A model generated the notes under the pieces. The model ran no database searches. It saw nothing but the letters and a program-made list of their open reading frames with translations, and was not told the DNA's origin. From NCEH01 sp043195195 (GTDB taxonomy: Bacteria; Pseudomonadota; Alphaproteobacteria; Rhizobiales; Xanthobacteraceae): 64,000 nucleotides of DNA. Shown here one piece after another: positions 32,536 to 42,907 of the stretch. Location: NCBI RefSeq assembly GCF_043195195.1, contig NZ_JBAFWT010000010.1:80815-144814 (forward strand), given 5' to 3'. A program made the translations under genes and the position numbers. The first letter of the stretch is position 1. Each line of letters begins with the position of its first letter.

Positions 32536-34551
32536 TCAGCGTGGCGCACCGCGCCCGAGCAGACTCGCCATTTCGGCCTCGAGGTCCTCGAACGGATCCT
32601 TCTCGGCTTCGGTCGGGGACGGGGCTTTTGCCTCAGCGGCCGCGGCGGGCGATTCGATCATAACCATGGCGTCGGAATCGAGCGCGAACGGGTTCGAGGG
32701 CTCCCGTGCGAATACATCCGCCGGTACTGCTGCCGGCGTAACCGGCGGAGCCGGGACGGCAGGCGGCGTCGCCCGGGGCAGCACCCACCGGCGGGCCGGC
32801 TGGGCTGCTTCCGGGGGCAGGGCCTGGGGTGGCACCGGAGGCGCGGCGCGTTGCGGGACGACCTTGGGCTGCGCGGGGGGGGCGAACTTCAGACTTTGCG
32901 GATTGGGAGGACGTGCCTGCACCTGGGGCGCGGTAGCCGGCATCTCTGGCTCCGTACTCTCGTTAGTCGGCTCGACGACACGGGCGGCGGGCGGCGGGGC
33001 AACCACATTGGTGGCAACTTCCTCGCCTGCTAGCGGGGAGGATGTCGTAGCATCTTGCTGGGGAGCAGAGATGTCTGCTTCGGGGCGCGGCTTGACATTG
33101 GCCGTGCGGAAAAGAGCCCCGATGCCGCGGCGAGGGGGCGTGGCTTCCGCGATCGGGTCCGCAGCAGGAAAGATTTCCGCATGGTCGCCTCCGACCAGGG
33201 TCTCAGCGGGAGGGCCCTCTACGGCATCCGGGCCAAGCAGATCCTCAAGGGTTAGGGCGGGGATGATCTCAGCCGACCGCGGCGGCGGAACAGCCGGCGG
33301 TTCGACCGGCGGCGCAGAGGGCGCCGGCCGTCGGAGCGGAGCTTCCGTGAGGCGGGGCTCCGTACGCTGCCCAACTGCGACAGGTTCGCTTTTTCCAAGA
33401 GCAAATGTGGTTCCGCGGCGCGGCTGTTGAGGCTCCGTGCGTGCAGTGGGAGGCGCCGGAGGGGTGGCGGCTGCAGGTTCAGCCGAGACCGGCGGAGCCG
33501 CGACCGCGGCAACTTCCGGCACCGCGGGCTCAGCAACGAGCGGAACAACCATTTGCGGCTCGTTGGTGGCAGGCGACTGTGCAACCACATCCGGGATGGC
33601 ATTTGAGGTAGCCGGAGCAACCTCTACGGCAGGGATGGCAGCACGTGCCGGCTCGACCCGGCTCTCAAACCGCGGTGGCCTTACGAAGGGAGCACGCGGC
33701 GCGGGCGGTTCGGCGCGGCGCGCAGCCTCGGCCGCTGGATCCATGCGGCGAACCGGAACCGGGCGACGGGGATCGGTTGCCGGAGGTGCAGCTTCGGGGA
33801 CCATGACGGGCGCAGCGGTCTCGGTCTCAACGCCCGTGACACGCGCAGCAGCAGGCATTTCCTCGGGGGCAGAGGGCCTTGGTGTCAGAGGAGCGGCGGG
33901 CAAGTTGTCGGCAAGCTTATCGGCTGACGGTCTCTCAACCCCGGTCGTTTCCAGCGCCGGCCGATCGGTACTGGCTCTGTCGGCACCTGCGCGTTCGGCA
34001 CTTGGCCGAGCCGAACCGGCAGGGGCGACAAGGGGGCGTCGAACGGCAACCGGCTCGCGTGGCGGCAGAGCCTCCCGGGCATAAGGGGATTCACGCGGTG
34101 GCAGGGCATCGCGGTTCTCCCGCACGCCGAGGGCTTCGCGCTGCTCGCGGGACGGCAGAGCTTCACGGGCGTCCCGGGGTGGCAACGACTCGCGCGGCGG
34201 GGCCTCGCGAGTCGGCAAGACGTCGCGCGAAGCTTCACGGCCCACTGTCGGCTCGCGCGCGGACCCACGGGAAATGGCGGGCTCAACCACGATATCCGTC
34301 GACCCGCCCACCAGCAGCAAATGCTCGACCTCGTCTCGCCGCACAAGCACCAGACGGCGGCGCGGGTCGATCGTGACGCTATCGAGAACCGCGAGGCGGG
34401 CCTGCCGGGACCGCGAGGCACCGCTTCGCCCGTCCCGCCCGAGGCGTCGCACGAGGAACACGGTAAGCCCCAGCAGCACCCCGATCACCAGCAGCGCGAT
34501 GACGATGCGCACCGGTAGATCGAGTTGGGCCCCAAACAAATTCTGCAACAT
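32536..34551 (-). CDS. FliO-like membrane protein with long disordered tail
   Basis: A 671-aa protein. One N-terminal membrane helix (about 14-37, VRIVIALLVIGVLLGLTVFLVRRL) is followed by the compact SRQARLAVLDSVTIDPRRRLVLVRRDEVEHLLLVGGSTDIVVE (about 47-90), which is the FliO/MopB biogenesis domain of the flagellar export apparatus. From residue 95 to the end the sequence is Pro/Ala/Glu/Arg-rich and likely disordered. It includes a run of LPxRE-type repeats at 112-166 (about every 9-12 residues) and a short acidic C-terminal motif, EKDPFEDLEAEMASLLGRG. It is divergent from cckA, and no other flagellar gene is present, so FliO is a family-level call. Confidence 0.75.
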   Translation of the reverse strand: MLQNLFGAQLDLPVRIVIALLVIGVLLGLTVFLVRRLGRDGRSGASRSRQARLAVLDSVTIDPRRRLVLVRRDEVEHLLLVGGSTDIVVEPAISRGSAREPTVGREASRDVLPTREAPPRESLPPRDAREALPSREQREALGVRENRDALPPRESPYAREALPPREPVAVRRPLVAPAGSARPSAERAGADRASTDRPALETTGVERPSADKLADNLPAAPLTPRPSAPEEMPAAARVTGVETETAAPVMVPEAAPPATDPRRPVPVRRMDPAAEAARRAEPPAPRAPFVRPPRFESRVEPARAAIPAVEVAPATSNAIPDVVAQSPATNEPQMVVPLVAEPAVPEVAAVAAPPVSAEPAAATPPAPPTARTEPQQPRRGTTFALGKSEPVAVGQRTEPRLTEAPLRRPAPSAPPVEPPAVPPPRSAEIIPALTLEDLLGPDAVEGPPAETLVGGDHAEIFPAADPIAEATPPRRGIGALFRTANVKPRPEADISAPQQDATTSSPLAGEEVATNVVAPPPAARVVEPTNESTEPEMPATAPQVQARPPNPQSLKFAPPAQPKVVPQRAAPPVPPQALPPEAAQPARRWVLPRATPPAVPAPPVTPAAVPADVFAREPSNPFALDSDAMVMIESPAAAAEAKAPSPTEAEKDPFEDLEAEMASLLGRGAPR

Positions 34552-34678
34552 CGTTTGTCCTCATTCGCAGCCCGCGAGATGCAGCACGTTGCCGATCCGG
34601 TGCCGCTTGGTGGAACGGTCACGCCCATCGCGCGGGCGCAGGATACAGCATCAACCGGCGACCAAGAAATTGTTGACG

Positions 34679-34691
34679 ATCATGGCATGAT
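34679..34691. promoter_or_regulatory. Inverted repeat near a TTGACG box upstream of cckA
   Basis: ATCATG-G-CATGAT at 34679-34691 abuts a TTGACG (34673-34678) that could serve as a -35 element; the matching -10 region (near 34696) is poor. Possible operator in the cckA / FliO-like divergent region. Confidence 0.3.
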
Positions 34692-34704
34692 TTCAACCAA
34701 TGCC

Positions 34705-34719
34705 GTAACTTTGCGTTAA
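34705..34719. promoter_or_regulatory. Putative CtrA-binding site between cckA and the FliO-like gene
   Basis: GTAA-N7-TTAA matches the CtrA box TTAA-N7-TTAA at 7 of 8 fixed positions. It ends 67 bp before the cckA start codon. A CcrM-type GATTC site lies at 34728-34732. CckA is the upstream kinase of CtrA, so feedback is plausible; the site also lies upstream of the divergent FliO-like gene. Confidence 0.45.
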
Positions 34720-34786
34720 TTTCCGCGGATTCGATGCAGCTTAACGGCTGAGCGAGCGCTTCTGCGCCCATCGGAAGGAGACTTTC

Positions 34787-37363
34787 ATGAGCACCGAAGC
34801 GGGCGATGCGCGCTCGGGTTTATCGAGCGACGCATCTGGCCGCAGGCCATTCCGGCGGAATACCCTGATCGTTGGCGGGGCGGCTTTCGCAGGGGGTATT
34901 TTTGCCGCCATCGTGCAGGACAGCACCGGCGGCGCCATTACCGCGATCCTGGCAGGACTCGCAGCGATCGGCATATTCTCCACGTTAAGAGCGATCGTGC
35001 GGCCATTGGGGGGCAACGAGCGGAGCGGCGACGAGCTTGCGCAGGCGCTGCTTGCGAACATGAGCGATGCCGCTGTCGTAGTGGAGGCTGGCGAGCGTGT
35101 GATCACGAAGAATGCGGCTTATCTCGCCCTAAGTCGCAGTTCCGCCGAGCAGGCTCCGACACCGGACCGCTTTCTTGGCCGGGTTCCCGGTGGGCAGGCG
35201 AAGGTGGGTCTGCTGCTGCGCAGCGTGGCCGAAGGGGAGAAGGGCACGCAGTCCTTTCCCTTCGATTCCACTCCCGAGGGGCGCAGGCTGATTGTGTCCG
35301 TGCAGCCGCTGGCCGGTTCGCGCCGCGCGCTCTGGATGTTACAGCTCGCTGGCGCGACCGCAGAAGCTGGAGCGGGGATCGCTATTGCGCAGCCACAGGC
35401 TGGATTGGCCGCTATCCGCTCGCGCGGATCACAGGTGGCTGGGCCGTCTGCACCGGCCGACGGGCTCACGGTACTCGCCGAAATCTGGGACAAGGCACCG
35501 GTGGGTATGCTGCTGCTGTCCCCCAGCGGCGGCCGACTGGTCAATGGCACCTTCGCCCGCTGGCTGGGATATGGACTGGCGGAACTCGGTAGTGGCGAAA
35601 TCGGTTTCGCGGAACTGATCGCTCCGGAAAGCGCGGCCTCTGCTCGTGAAGTGCTCGAACGAGGCTCTTGCGATCCGGGCGGGATCGATCTCGACTTCGT
35701 GCGCAAGGATGGGTCGACCGCGTCGGGGCGGGCCTGGATTGACGGGCGGGCAGGGGAGGCCTGCATTGCGGTGGTGATCCCCCGCAGCGACGCGCCTGTA
35801 TTCGCTGCATCCATAGATCGGCCGGCGTCCTATGAGGCCGCGGGCGGGGCCGTTGCGAATGGCGCCGATGCTTCTTTCTTCTCCCGATCTCCCCTCGCCA
35901 TGGCGACGGTCGATTCATCGGGAATCCTGCGCGAGGCGAATGCCAGTTTTTCAAGATTGTTCGCGAGCAGCGCCGCCGCCCTCGTCGGTACCAAACTCGA
36001 GGCGCTGGTCGCCGAACGCGATGCGGTCGCCGTGGCGGGCCTAGTGCGCGAGGCCCTGGCCGGGGAAGCGAGCGGCCCCGCCGTGGATGCGGGCTTGGCC
36101 GGTGAGGGAGGCCGTTCGGCTCGGCTTTACGCCGCCAGCCTCGGTTCGGCCGGGCATGGTGCTGCGGTTTATGCGGTGGACACAACCGCCCAGCGGGCGC
36201 TTGAAGCGCAATTCGCGCAATCTCAGAAGATGCAAGCAATCGGCCAGCTTGCCGGCGGCGTGGCGCACGATTTCAACAATGTTCTGACCGCCATTCTCGG
36301 CTATTGCGATCTGCTGCTGGCCAATCACCGGCCGAGCGATCCCTCCTTCCCCGACATCATGCAGATCAAGCAGAATGCGAATCGGGCCGCAGGCTTGGTG
36401 CGTCAGTTGCTCGCCTTCTCGCGCCGGCAGACGTTGCGCCCTCAGGTGATCCAACTCACCGATGTGATCTCCGACCTGTCCATGCTGCTGCGACGGCTCA
36501 TGGGTGAGAGCATCACGCTGCAGGTGGAACACGGGCGCGACCTGTGGCCGATTCTGGTGGACGTGAACCAATTCGAGCAGGTCGTCGTCAATCTTGCGGT
36601 CAATGCGCGCGACGCCATGCCCTCGGGCGGGGTCGTAACGCTGCGCACCCTCAATGTGCTGGCAGCGGCATGTGCCGACTATGGCGACGCCAGCAGCCTC
36701 GCTCCGGCCGATTATGTCCTGGTCGAGGTCGGCGATACCGGCACCGGCATGGCACCGGAGATCATGGAAAAGATATTCGAGCCGTTCTTCTCCACGAAGG
36801 AAGTCGGCAAGGGGACGGGCCTTGGCCTCTCCACCGTCTACGGCATCGTCAAGCAGACCGGTGGGAGCGTGCTCGCCACCAGCGAGCCCGGCACGGGCAG
36901 CGTGTTCAGGGTCTTCCTGCCACGCCACGAGGGGGTGGCGGAGGCGGTCGAGTCGCGTCCCGCAATGCAGGATTTGCGGGTGCCCGATCTCACGGGACAG
37001 GCCTCGGTGCTGCTGGTCGAAGACGAGGACGCGGTCCGCGCCTTCGCTTCCCGTGCCCTCAGCGCGCGGGGATATCGTGTGGTGGCAGCGGCCAACGGGG
37101 CGGAGGCTCTGGAGGCCATGGATGCGCCCGGCAACAGCTTCGACGTTGTCGTCTCGGACGTGGTTATGCCCGAAATGGACGGGCCCAGCCTTCTGCGCGA
37201 ACTGCGCCGCCGCGATCCGAAGCTGAAGATCATCTTCATCTCCGGCTATGCGGAGGAGGCCTTCGCGAAGAATCTGCCCGAGGGCGAGCGCTTCGCCTTT
37301 TTGCCCAAGCCCTTTTCCCTCAAGCAATTGGTCGCGGCCGTTAAGGAAGCCACCCGCCCCTGA
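34787..37363 (+). CDS. cckA: Hybrid sensor histidine kinase CckA
   Basis: An 858-aa membrane hybrid kinase at the head of the CckA-ChpT-CtrA phosphorelay controlling the alphaproteobacterial cell cycle. Two N-terminal membrane helices (about 25-65) lead into PAS-like sensor regions, then the H-box LAGGVAHDFNNVLTAILGYCDLLL with His494. The HATPase domain has the N-box NLAVNARDAMPSGG and the G-box GKGTGLGLSTVYGIVKQTGG. The C-terminal receiver has phospho-acceptor Asp791 in VVVSDVVMPEMDG. All catalytic residues are present. ATG 34787 follows GGAAGGAG. A CtrA-like box lies upstream. Confidence 0.95.
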   Translation: MSTEAGDARSGLSSDASGRRPFRRNTLIVGGAAFAGGIFAAIVQDSTGGAITAILAGLAAIGIFSTLRAIVRPLGGNERSGDELAQALLANMSDAAVVVEAGERVITKNAAYLALSRSSAEQAPTPDRFLGRVPGGQAKVGLLLRSVAEGEKGTQSFPFDSTPEGRRLIVSVQPLAGSRRALWMLQLAGATAEAGAGIAIAQPQAGLAAIRSRGSQVAGPSAPADGLTVLAEIWDKAPVGMLLLSPSGGRLVNGTFARWLGYGLAELGSGEIGFAELIAPESAASAREVLERGSCDPGGIDLDFVRKDGSTASGRAWIDGRAGEACIAVVIPRSDAPVFAASIDRPASYEAAGGAVANGADASFFSRSPLAMATVDSSGILREANASFSRLFASSAAALVGTKLEALVAERDAVAVAGLVREALAGEASGPAVDAGLAGEGGRSARLYAASLGSAGHGAAVYAVDTTAQRALEAQFAQSQKMQAIGQLAGGVAHDFNNVLTAILGYCDLLLANHRPSDPSFPDIMQIKQNANRAAGLVRQLLAFSRRQTLRPQVIQLTDVISDLSMLLRRLMGESITLQVEHGRDLWPILVDVNQFEQVVVNLAVNARDAMPSGGVVTLRTLNVLAAACADYGDASSLAPADYVLVEVGDTGTGMAPEIMEKIFEPFFSTKEVGKGTGLGLSTVYGIVKQTGGSVLATSEPGTGSVFRVFLPRHEGVAEAVESRPAMQDLRVPDLTGQASVLLVEDEDAVRAFASRALSARGYRVVAAANGAEALEAMDAPGNSFDVVVSDVVMPEMDGPSLLRELRRRDPKLKIIFISGYAEEAFAKNLPEGERFAFLPKPFSLKQLVAAVKEATRP

Positions 37364-37809
37364 CGCTTCTGGCGCGACGTTTCCACTGTCATACTGTCGC
37401 ACTTTCCATGGGTCATGCGGCGATGGATATTCCGGGAACGGCCTGCCCCGAACGGCGCTGCGTCACGCGCGATGCTGCATTGCGAAGGCGTCGCCGAACG
37501 CATCGGCGTCGCGGCGGGAGCTTGGCCGTGTCGAAGGATTGCAACGCGCCGCTCTTCCTTCGCCATCAAGGCGCCGCTCGGTTTCCGAGTTAGCTCTGAT
37601 ATACAAAAAAACGTCTGGCTTTTTGTGTGTCTATCGGTTTCCGCTTGGGTACCGCCGCGAGAATGCAGCGATCTGCACCCGGCAATGGCAAGGTCGCACT
37701 TGCCACTCATCTGGCGCTGCGATAAGCCTCGCTCGTTTCGAACTCCTCCAACCGAGGCCGGCGCGGTAACGCTTCAAGCGGATCGCCCATGCGCCCCAAG
37801 GTGCGGATC
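37364..37809. other. 446-bp region upstream of the nuo operon
   Basis: No supported gene. It holds a small inverted repeat CGCCGA/TCGGCG at 37492-37508 and an AT-rich dyad ACAAAAA/TTTTTGT at 37603-37626. No T-tract terminator for cckA is evident. The nuo promoter must lie here, but I cannot name its -35/-10 boxes with confidence. Confidence 0.5.
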
Positions 37810-38175
37810 ATGAACCTGCTGCTCCAGGATTATCTCCCGGTCGTCATCTTCATCGGGGTATCGGTCGTGATCGGCTTGGCCTTGCTGGTATCGCCGTTCC
37901 TCGTCGCCTACAGCAGCCCGGATCCGGAGAAGCTTTCAGCCTACGAATGCGGCTTCAACGCATTCGACGACGCGCGCATGACATTTGACGTGCGCTTCTA
38001 TCTCGTCTCCATCCTCTTCATCATCTTCGATCTGGAAGTGGCCTTCCTGTTTCCCTGGGCGATCACGTTCGGGGGCCTCGGCGATCTCGGCTTTTGGTCC
38101 ATGATGATCTTCCTCGGCGTGCTCACCGTCGGGTTCATTTATGAATGGCGTAAGGGAGCACTCGAATGGGATTGA
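37810..38175 (+). CDS. nuoA: NADH-quinone oxidoreductase subunit A
   Basis: A 121-aa membrane subunit of respiratory complex I. Three helices are evident (about 8-30, 62-80, 90-110), with the conserved loop KLSAYECGFNAFDDARMTFDVRFYLVSILFIIFDLEVAFLFPW. The family-typical length supports ATG 37810, with AAGG upstream, over ATG 37789, which would add seven residues. The stop overlaps nuoB by 10 bp, the usual coupling in this operon. Confidence 0.97.
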   Translation: MNLLLQDYLPVVIFIGVSVVIGLALLVSPFLVAYSSPDPEKLSAYECGFNAFDDARMTFDVRFYLVSILFIIFDLEVAFLFPWAITFGGLGDLGFWSMMIFLGVLTVGFIYEWRKGALEWD

Positions 38176-38750
38176 CCCCTTCTGCGACGAAGCCCCTCGT
38201 GGCTCCCGCCCCGCGCGGCCTCGTCGATCCCAACACCGGCCGTCCCGTCGGCTCGGACGATCCCTTTTTTCAGGAGATTAACTCCGAGCTGGCTGATCGC
38301 GGCTTTCTCATGACGACTGCCGACGACCTGATCACCTGGGCGCGGACCGGTTCGCTCATGTGGATGACGTTCGGGCTCGCGTGCTGCGCCGTGGAGATGA
38401 TGCAGGTCTCCATGCCGCGCTACGATGTGGAGCGCTTCGGTTTCGCGCCGCGCGCCTCTCCGCGCCAGTCGGACGTGATGATCGTTGCCGGCACTCTGAC
38501 CAATAAGATGGCGCCGGCGCTCCGCAAGGTCTACGACCAGATGCCGGAGCCGCGTTACGTGATCTCCATGGGCAGCTGTGCCAACGGCGGCGGATATTAT
38601 CATTATTCCTATGCCGTCGTGCGCGGCTGTGACCGGATCGTGCCGGTGGACATTTATGTTCCCGGCTGTCCGCCCACCGCGGAAGCGCTGCTTTACGGCG
38701 TCCTTCTTCTTCAGAAGAAGATCCGCCGCATCGGAACCATCGAACGCTGA
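38166..38750 (+). CDS. nuoB: NADH-quinone oxidoreductase subunit B
   Basis: A 194-aa peripheral-arm subunit carrying iron-sulfur cluster N2, the last donor to quinone. Ligands are the adjacent Cys73-Cys74 (LACCAVEMM), Cys138 (ISMGSCANGGGYYHYSYA) and Cys168 (VPGCPPTAEAL). An N-terminal Pro-rich lead of about 30 residues is normal in alphaproteobacteria. It overlaps the end of nuoA by 10 bp and is 32 bp from nuoC. Confidence 0.98.
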   Translation: MGLTPSATKPLVAPAPRGLVDPNTGRPVGSDDPFFQEINSELADRGFLMTTADDLITWARTGSLMWMTFGLACCAVEMMQVSMPRYDVERFGFAPRASPRQSDVMIVAGTLTNKMAPALRKVYDQMPEPRYVISMGSCANGGGYYHYSYAVVRGCDRIVPVDIYVPGCPPTAEALLYGVLLLQKKIRRIGTIER

Positions 38751-38782
38751 ATCGCTGCACATACGGCGACGGGAAGAGGCAG

Positions 38783-39409
38783 ATGGACGAGACCTTGAAG
38801 GACCTCGCGGTTCACGTTTCGGGCGCGCTCGGTGAAGCGGTCCGCGCGTCGCATATCGCGTTCGGCGAGTTGACCCTCGAAGTGGAGGGGGCGCAGATCG
38901 TGAAAGTCGCAAGCTTCCTGCGCGATGATCCGACATGCCTGTTCCACTGCATCGTGGACGTGTGTGGGGCTGATTATCCCGCGCGTGAACAGCGGTTTGA
39001 CGTCGTCTATCATCTGCTCTCGCTCAAGCATAACATGCGCATTCGCCTGAAAGTGCATACCGACGAGGCGACCCCCGTTCCTTCAATCTGCGGTGTTTAT
39101 CCTGGCGCGAACTGGTTCGAGCGGGAAGCCTACGACATGTATGGCATCCTGTTCACGGGCCATCCCGAACTGCGCCGGCTGCTGACGGATTACGGCTTCG
39201 ACGGCCATCCCCTGCGCAAGGACTTCCCGCTGACCGGCTTCGTCGAGGTGCGCTACGACGATGAGGCCAAGCGCGTGATTTACGAGCCCGTGCGACTGCC
39301 GCAGGAATTCCGCAACTTCGACTTCCTCTCCCCGTGGGAGGGCGTCGAATATGTTCTGCCCGGCGACGAAAAGGCTGCGTCGCAGCCCGGCGCCCCCAAG
39401 GCGAGCTGA
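38783..39409 (+). CDS. nuoC: NADH-quinone oxidoreductase subunit C
   Basis: A 208-aa soluble subunit homologous to the mitochondrial 30-kDa protein. Conserved features are DDPTCLFHCIVDVCGADYP, RFDVVYHLLSLKHNMRIRLKV, the signature NWFEREAYDMYGILFTGHPELRRLLTDYGFDGHPLRKDFPL, and YEPVRLPQEFRNFDF. It is separate from nuoD, as usual in alphaproteobacteria, unlike the fused nuoCD of enterics. Confidence 0.97.
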   Translation: MDETLKDLAVHVSGALGEAVRASHIAFGELTLEVEGAQIVKVASFLRDDPTCLFHCIVDVCGADYPAREQRFDVVYHLLSLKHNMRIRLKVHTDEATPVPSICGVYPGANWFEREAYDMYGILFTGHPELRRLLTDYGFDGHPLRKDFPLTGFVEVRYDDEAKRVIYEPVRLPQEFRNFDFLSPWEGVEYVLPGDEKAASQPGAPKAS

Positions 39410-39420
39410 AGGAGCGCCCC

Positions 39421-40629
39421 ATGGCCCAGACCCTCGACTCGCCCAAGGCCGGTGCACCGGTCCGCAATTTCCAGATCAATTTCGGCCCGCAGCACCCGGC
39501 GGCGCACGGCGTGCTGCGCCTGGTGCTGGAGCTGAACGGCGAAGTGGTGGAGCGCGTCGATCCGCATATCGGTCTGCTGCATCGCGGCACCGAAAAGCTG
39601 ATCGAGGCCAAGACCTATCTTCAGGCCGTGCCTTATTTCGACCGGCTCGATTATTGCGCGCCGATGAACCAGGAGCACGCCTTTTGCTTGGCGGTGGAGA
39701 AACTTCTCGGCATCGAGGTTCCGATCCGCGGGCAGCTTATCCGCGTGCTGTATTCCGAAATCGGCCGCTTGCTGTCGCACATCCTGAACGTCACTACGTT
39801 CGCCATGGACGTGGGCGCACTCACCCCGCCGCTCTGGGGTTTTGAGCAGCGCGAGCGCCTCATGATGTTCTATGAGCGCGCCTCTGGCAGCCGCATGCAT
39901 GCCGCCTATTTCCGGCCGGGCGGCGTCCATCAGGATCTGCCGACGCAGTTGGTGGAAGATATCGGCGCCTTCTGCGATCCCTGCCTTAAGACCCTGGACG
40001 ATCTCGACGCCCTCGTGACCGGCAACCGCATCTTCAAGCAGCGCACCGTCGATATCGGCGTGGTGAGCCTGGAGGAGGCGCAGGCCTGGGGTTTCTCCGG
40101 CGTGATGGTGCGCGGCTCCGGTGCCGCGTGGGATCTGCGCCGGGCGCAGCCCTATGAATGCTATTCCGAACTGGAATTCGACATCCCCATCGGCAAGCAC
40201 GGCGATTGCTATGATCGCTACGTGGTCCGGATGGAAGAGATGCGTCAGTCGATCAAGATCATGAAGCAGTGCGTGCAGCGCCTGCTGAAGACGCCGGGGC
40301 CGGTGGCCACGGTCGACAATAAGGTGGTGCCGCCCAAGCGGGGCGAGATGAAGCGCTCAATGGAAGCGCTGATCCACCATTTCAAGCTCTATACCGAAGG
40401 CTATCACGTACCGGCGGGCGACGTTTACGCCGCGGTGGAAGCGCCGAAAGGCGAGTTCGGCGTTTACCTGGTCGCTGACGGCACCAACAAGCCATATCGC
40501 TGCAAGATCCGCGCACCCGGTTTTGCCCATCTCCAGGCCATGGATTTCCTTTGTCGCGGCTACATGTTGGCCGATGTCTCGGCGATCCTCGGCTCCCTCG
40601 ACATCGTGTTCGGGGAGGTGGATCGGTGA
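39421..40629 (+). CDS. nuoD: NADH-quinone oxidoreductase subunit D
   Basis: A 402-aa 49-kDa-type subunit that forms the quinone pocket with NuoB. Conserved segments are NFGPQHPAAHGVLRLVLELNGE, HIGLLHRGTEKLIE, RGSGAAWDLRR, and the C-terminal YRCKIRAPGFAHLQAMDFLCRGYMLADVSAILGSLDIVFGEVDR. ATG 39421 gives MAQTLDSP; the frame from 39334 is an artefact of nuoC overlap. It is followed by a 94-bp gap with a perfect hairpin before nuoE. Confidence 0.98.
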   Translation: MAQTLDSPKAGAPVRNFQINFGPQHPAAHGVLRLVLELNGEVVERVDPHIGLLHRGTEKLIEAKTYLQAVPYFDRLDYCAPMNQEHAFCLAVEKLLGIEVPIRGQLIRVLYSEIGRLLSHILNVTTFAMDVGALTPPLWGFEQRERLMMFYERASGSRMHAAYFRPGGVHQDLPTQLVEDIGAFCDPCLKTLDDLDALVTGNRIFKQRTVDIGVVSLEEAQAWGFSGVMVRGSGAAWDLRRAQPYECYSELEFDIPIGKHGDCYDRYVVRMEEMRQSIKIMKQCVQRLLKTPGPVATVDNKVVPPKRGEMKRSMEALIHHFKLYTEGYHVPAGDVYAAVEAPKGEFGVYLVADGTNKPYRCKIRAPGFAHLQAMDFLCRGYMLADVSAILGSLDIVFGEVDR

Positions 40630-40661
40630 TCAGCCTCTCAGATAATTCCTGTGTCCCTGAT

Positions 40662-40685
40662 GGCATCGCCGTTCCCGGCGATGCC
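40662..40685 (+). promoter_or_regulatory. Perfect hairpin between nuoD and nuoE
   Basis: Arms GGCATCGCCG (40662-40671) and CGGCGATGCC (40676-40685) with tetraloop TTCC. There is no T-tract. It lies inside a single-direction operon, so an mRNA processing or stability element is more likely than a full terminator. Confidence 0.55.
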
Positions 40686-40723
40686 TACCCTGCTTGTCAC
40701 ATTGTCAGCCCGGGAAGCCGCTG

Positions 40724-41593
40724 ATGTCCGTCCGCCGCCTCGCAGCTGAACAGCCCGCAAGCTTCGCCTTCACGGCGGAGAATGATACCTGGGCCGATCG
40801 CCAAATTGCCAAATATCCAGAAGGCCGACAGGCCAGCGCCGTCATCTCACTTCTGTGGAAGGCGCAGGAGCAATGCGGCGGATGGTTGCCGGAGCCGGCG
40901 ATCCGCGTGGTCGCGGAGCGGCTCGGCATGCCGAACATCCGCGTGCTGGAGATCGCCACCTTCTACACCATGTTCAATCTGGAGCCGGTGGGGCGCCACT
41001 TCGTGCAGCTCTGCGGCACCACGCCCTGCATGCTGCGTGGCGCCAACGAGCTGAAAGAGGTCTGCCAGCGCAAGATCGGACCGGAGCGTCATGTTTCGGC
41101 TGATGGTGCGCTGTCCTGGCTGGAAGTGGAATGTCTTGGCGCCTGCACCAACGCGCCCATGGTTCAGATCAATTACGATTATTTCGAGGACCTGAGCCCC
41201 GAGATCCTGGAGAAGATCCTTGATGATCTCGCCGCCGGCCGCCCGGTGAAGCCGGGTCCGCAGACCGGCCGCCAGTTCTCCGCGCCGGCAGGGGATCTGA
41301 CCTCGCTCACCGATCCGCAGATCTATGAGCCGCGTGCTGCCGAAGCCGCCGTGGCGGCGGCCGACGAGCAGCCGGATCTGTTGCAGGCCGGCCGTCCGGG
41401 CGCGGCCGTTGAGACACCGGGTGACCCGGTGGGCATCGCCTCGGCCGCCCAGGAAAAGGCCGTGAACGGCCAGCACGCCGGCGAAAAGCGGGAAGAGGTG
41501 GCACGCGCCGCCCAGGAGAGCAGCCCCTCCGTGACGGGCTCCAAGCGCGAGGCGCCGAAGACCGGCACCGGCGTGCGCGATCCGGAGGCTTGA
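40724..41593 (+). CDS. nuoE: NADH-quinone oxidoreductase subunit E
   Basis: A 289-aa 24-kDa-type subunit with the N1a [2Fe-2S] cluster. Ligands are Cys97 and Cys102 (QLCGTTPCMLRG) and Cys137 and Cys141 (VECLGACTNAP). The core ends near residue 175; the remaining 110 residues are Ala/Pro/Glu/Gly-rich low-complexity sequence, an extension seen in other alphaproteobacteria and far longer than E. coli NuoE (166 aa). ATG 40724 is preferred to a TTG at 40694. It is 3 bp from nuoF. Confidence 0.96.
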   Translation: MSVRRLAAEQPASFAFTAENDTWADRQIAKYPEGRQASAVISLLWKAQEQCGGWLPEPAIRVVAERLGMPNIRVLEIATFYTMFNLEPVGRHFVQLCGTTPCMLRGANELKEVCQRKIGPERHVSADGALSWLEVECLGACTNAPMVQINYDYFEDLSPEILEKILDDLAAGRPVKPGPQTGRQFSAPAGDLTSLTDPQIYEPRAAEAAVAAADEQPDLLQAGRPGAAVETPGDPVGIASAAQEKAVNGQHAGEKREEVARAAQESSPSVTGSKREAPKTGTGVRDPEA

Positions 41594-41596
41594 GCC

Positions 41597-42904
<1,308 letters not shown>

Positions 42905-42907
42905 GGC

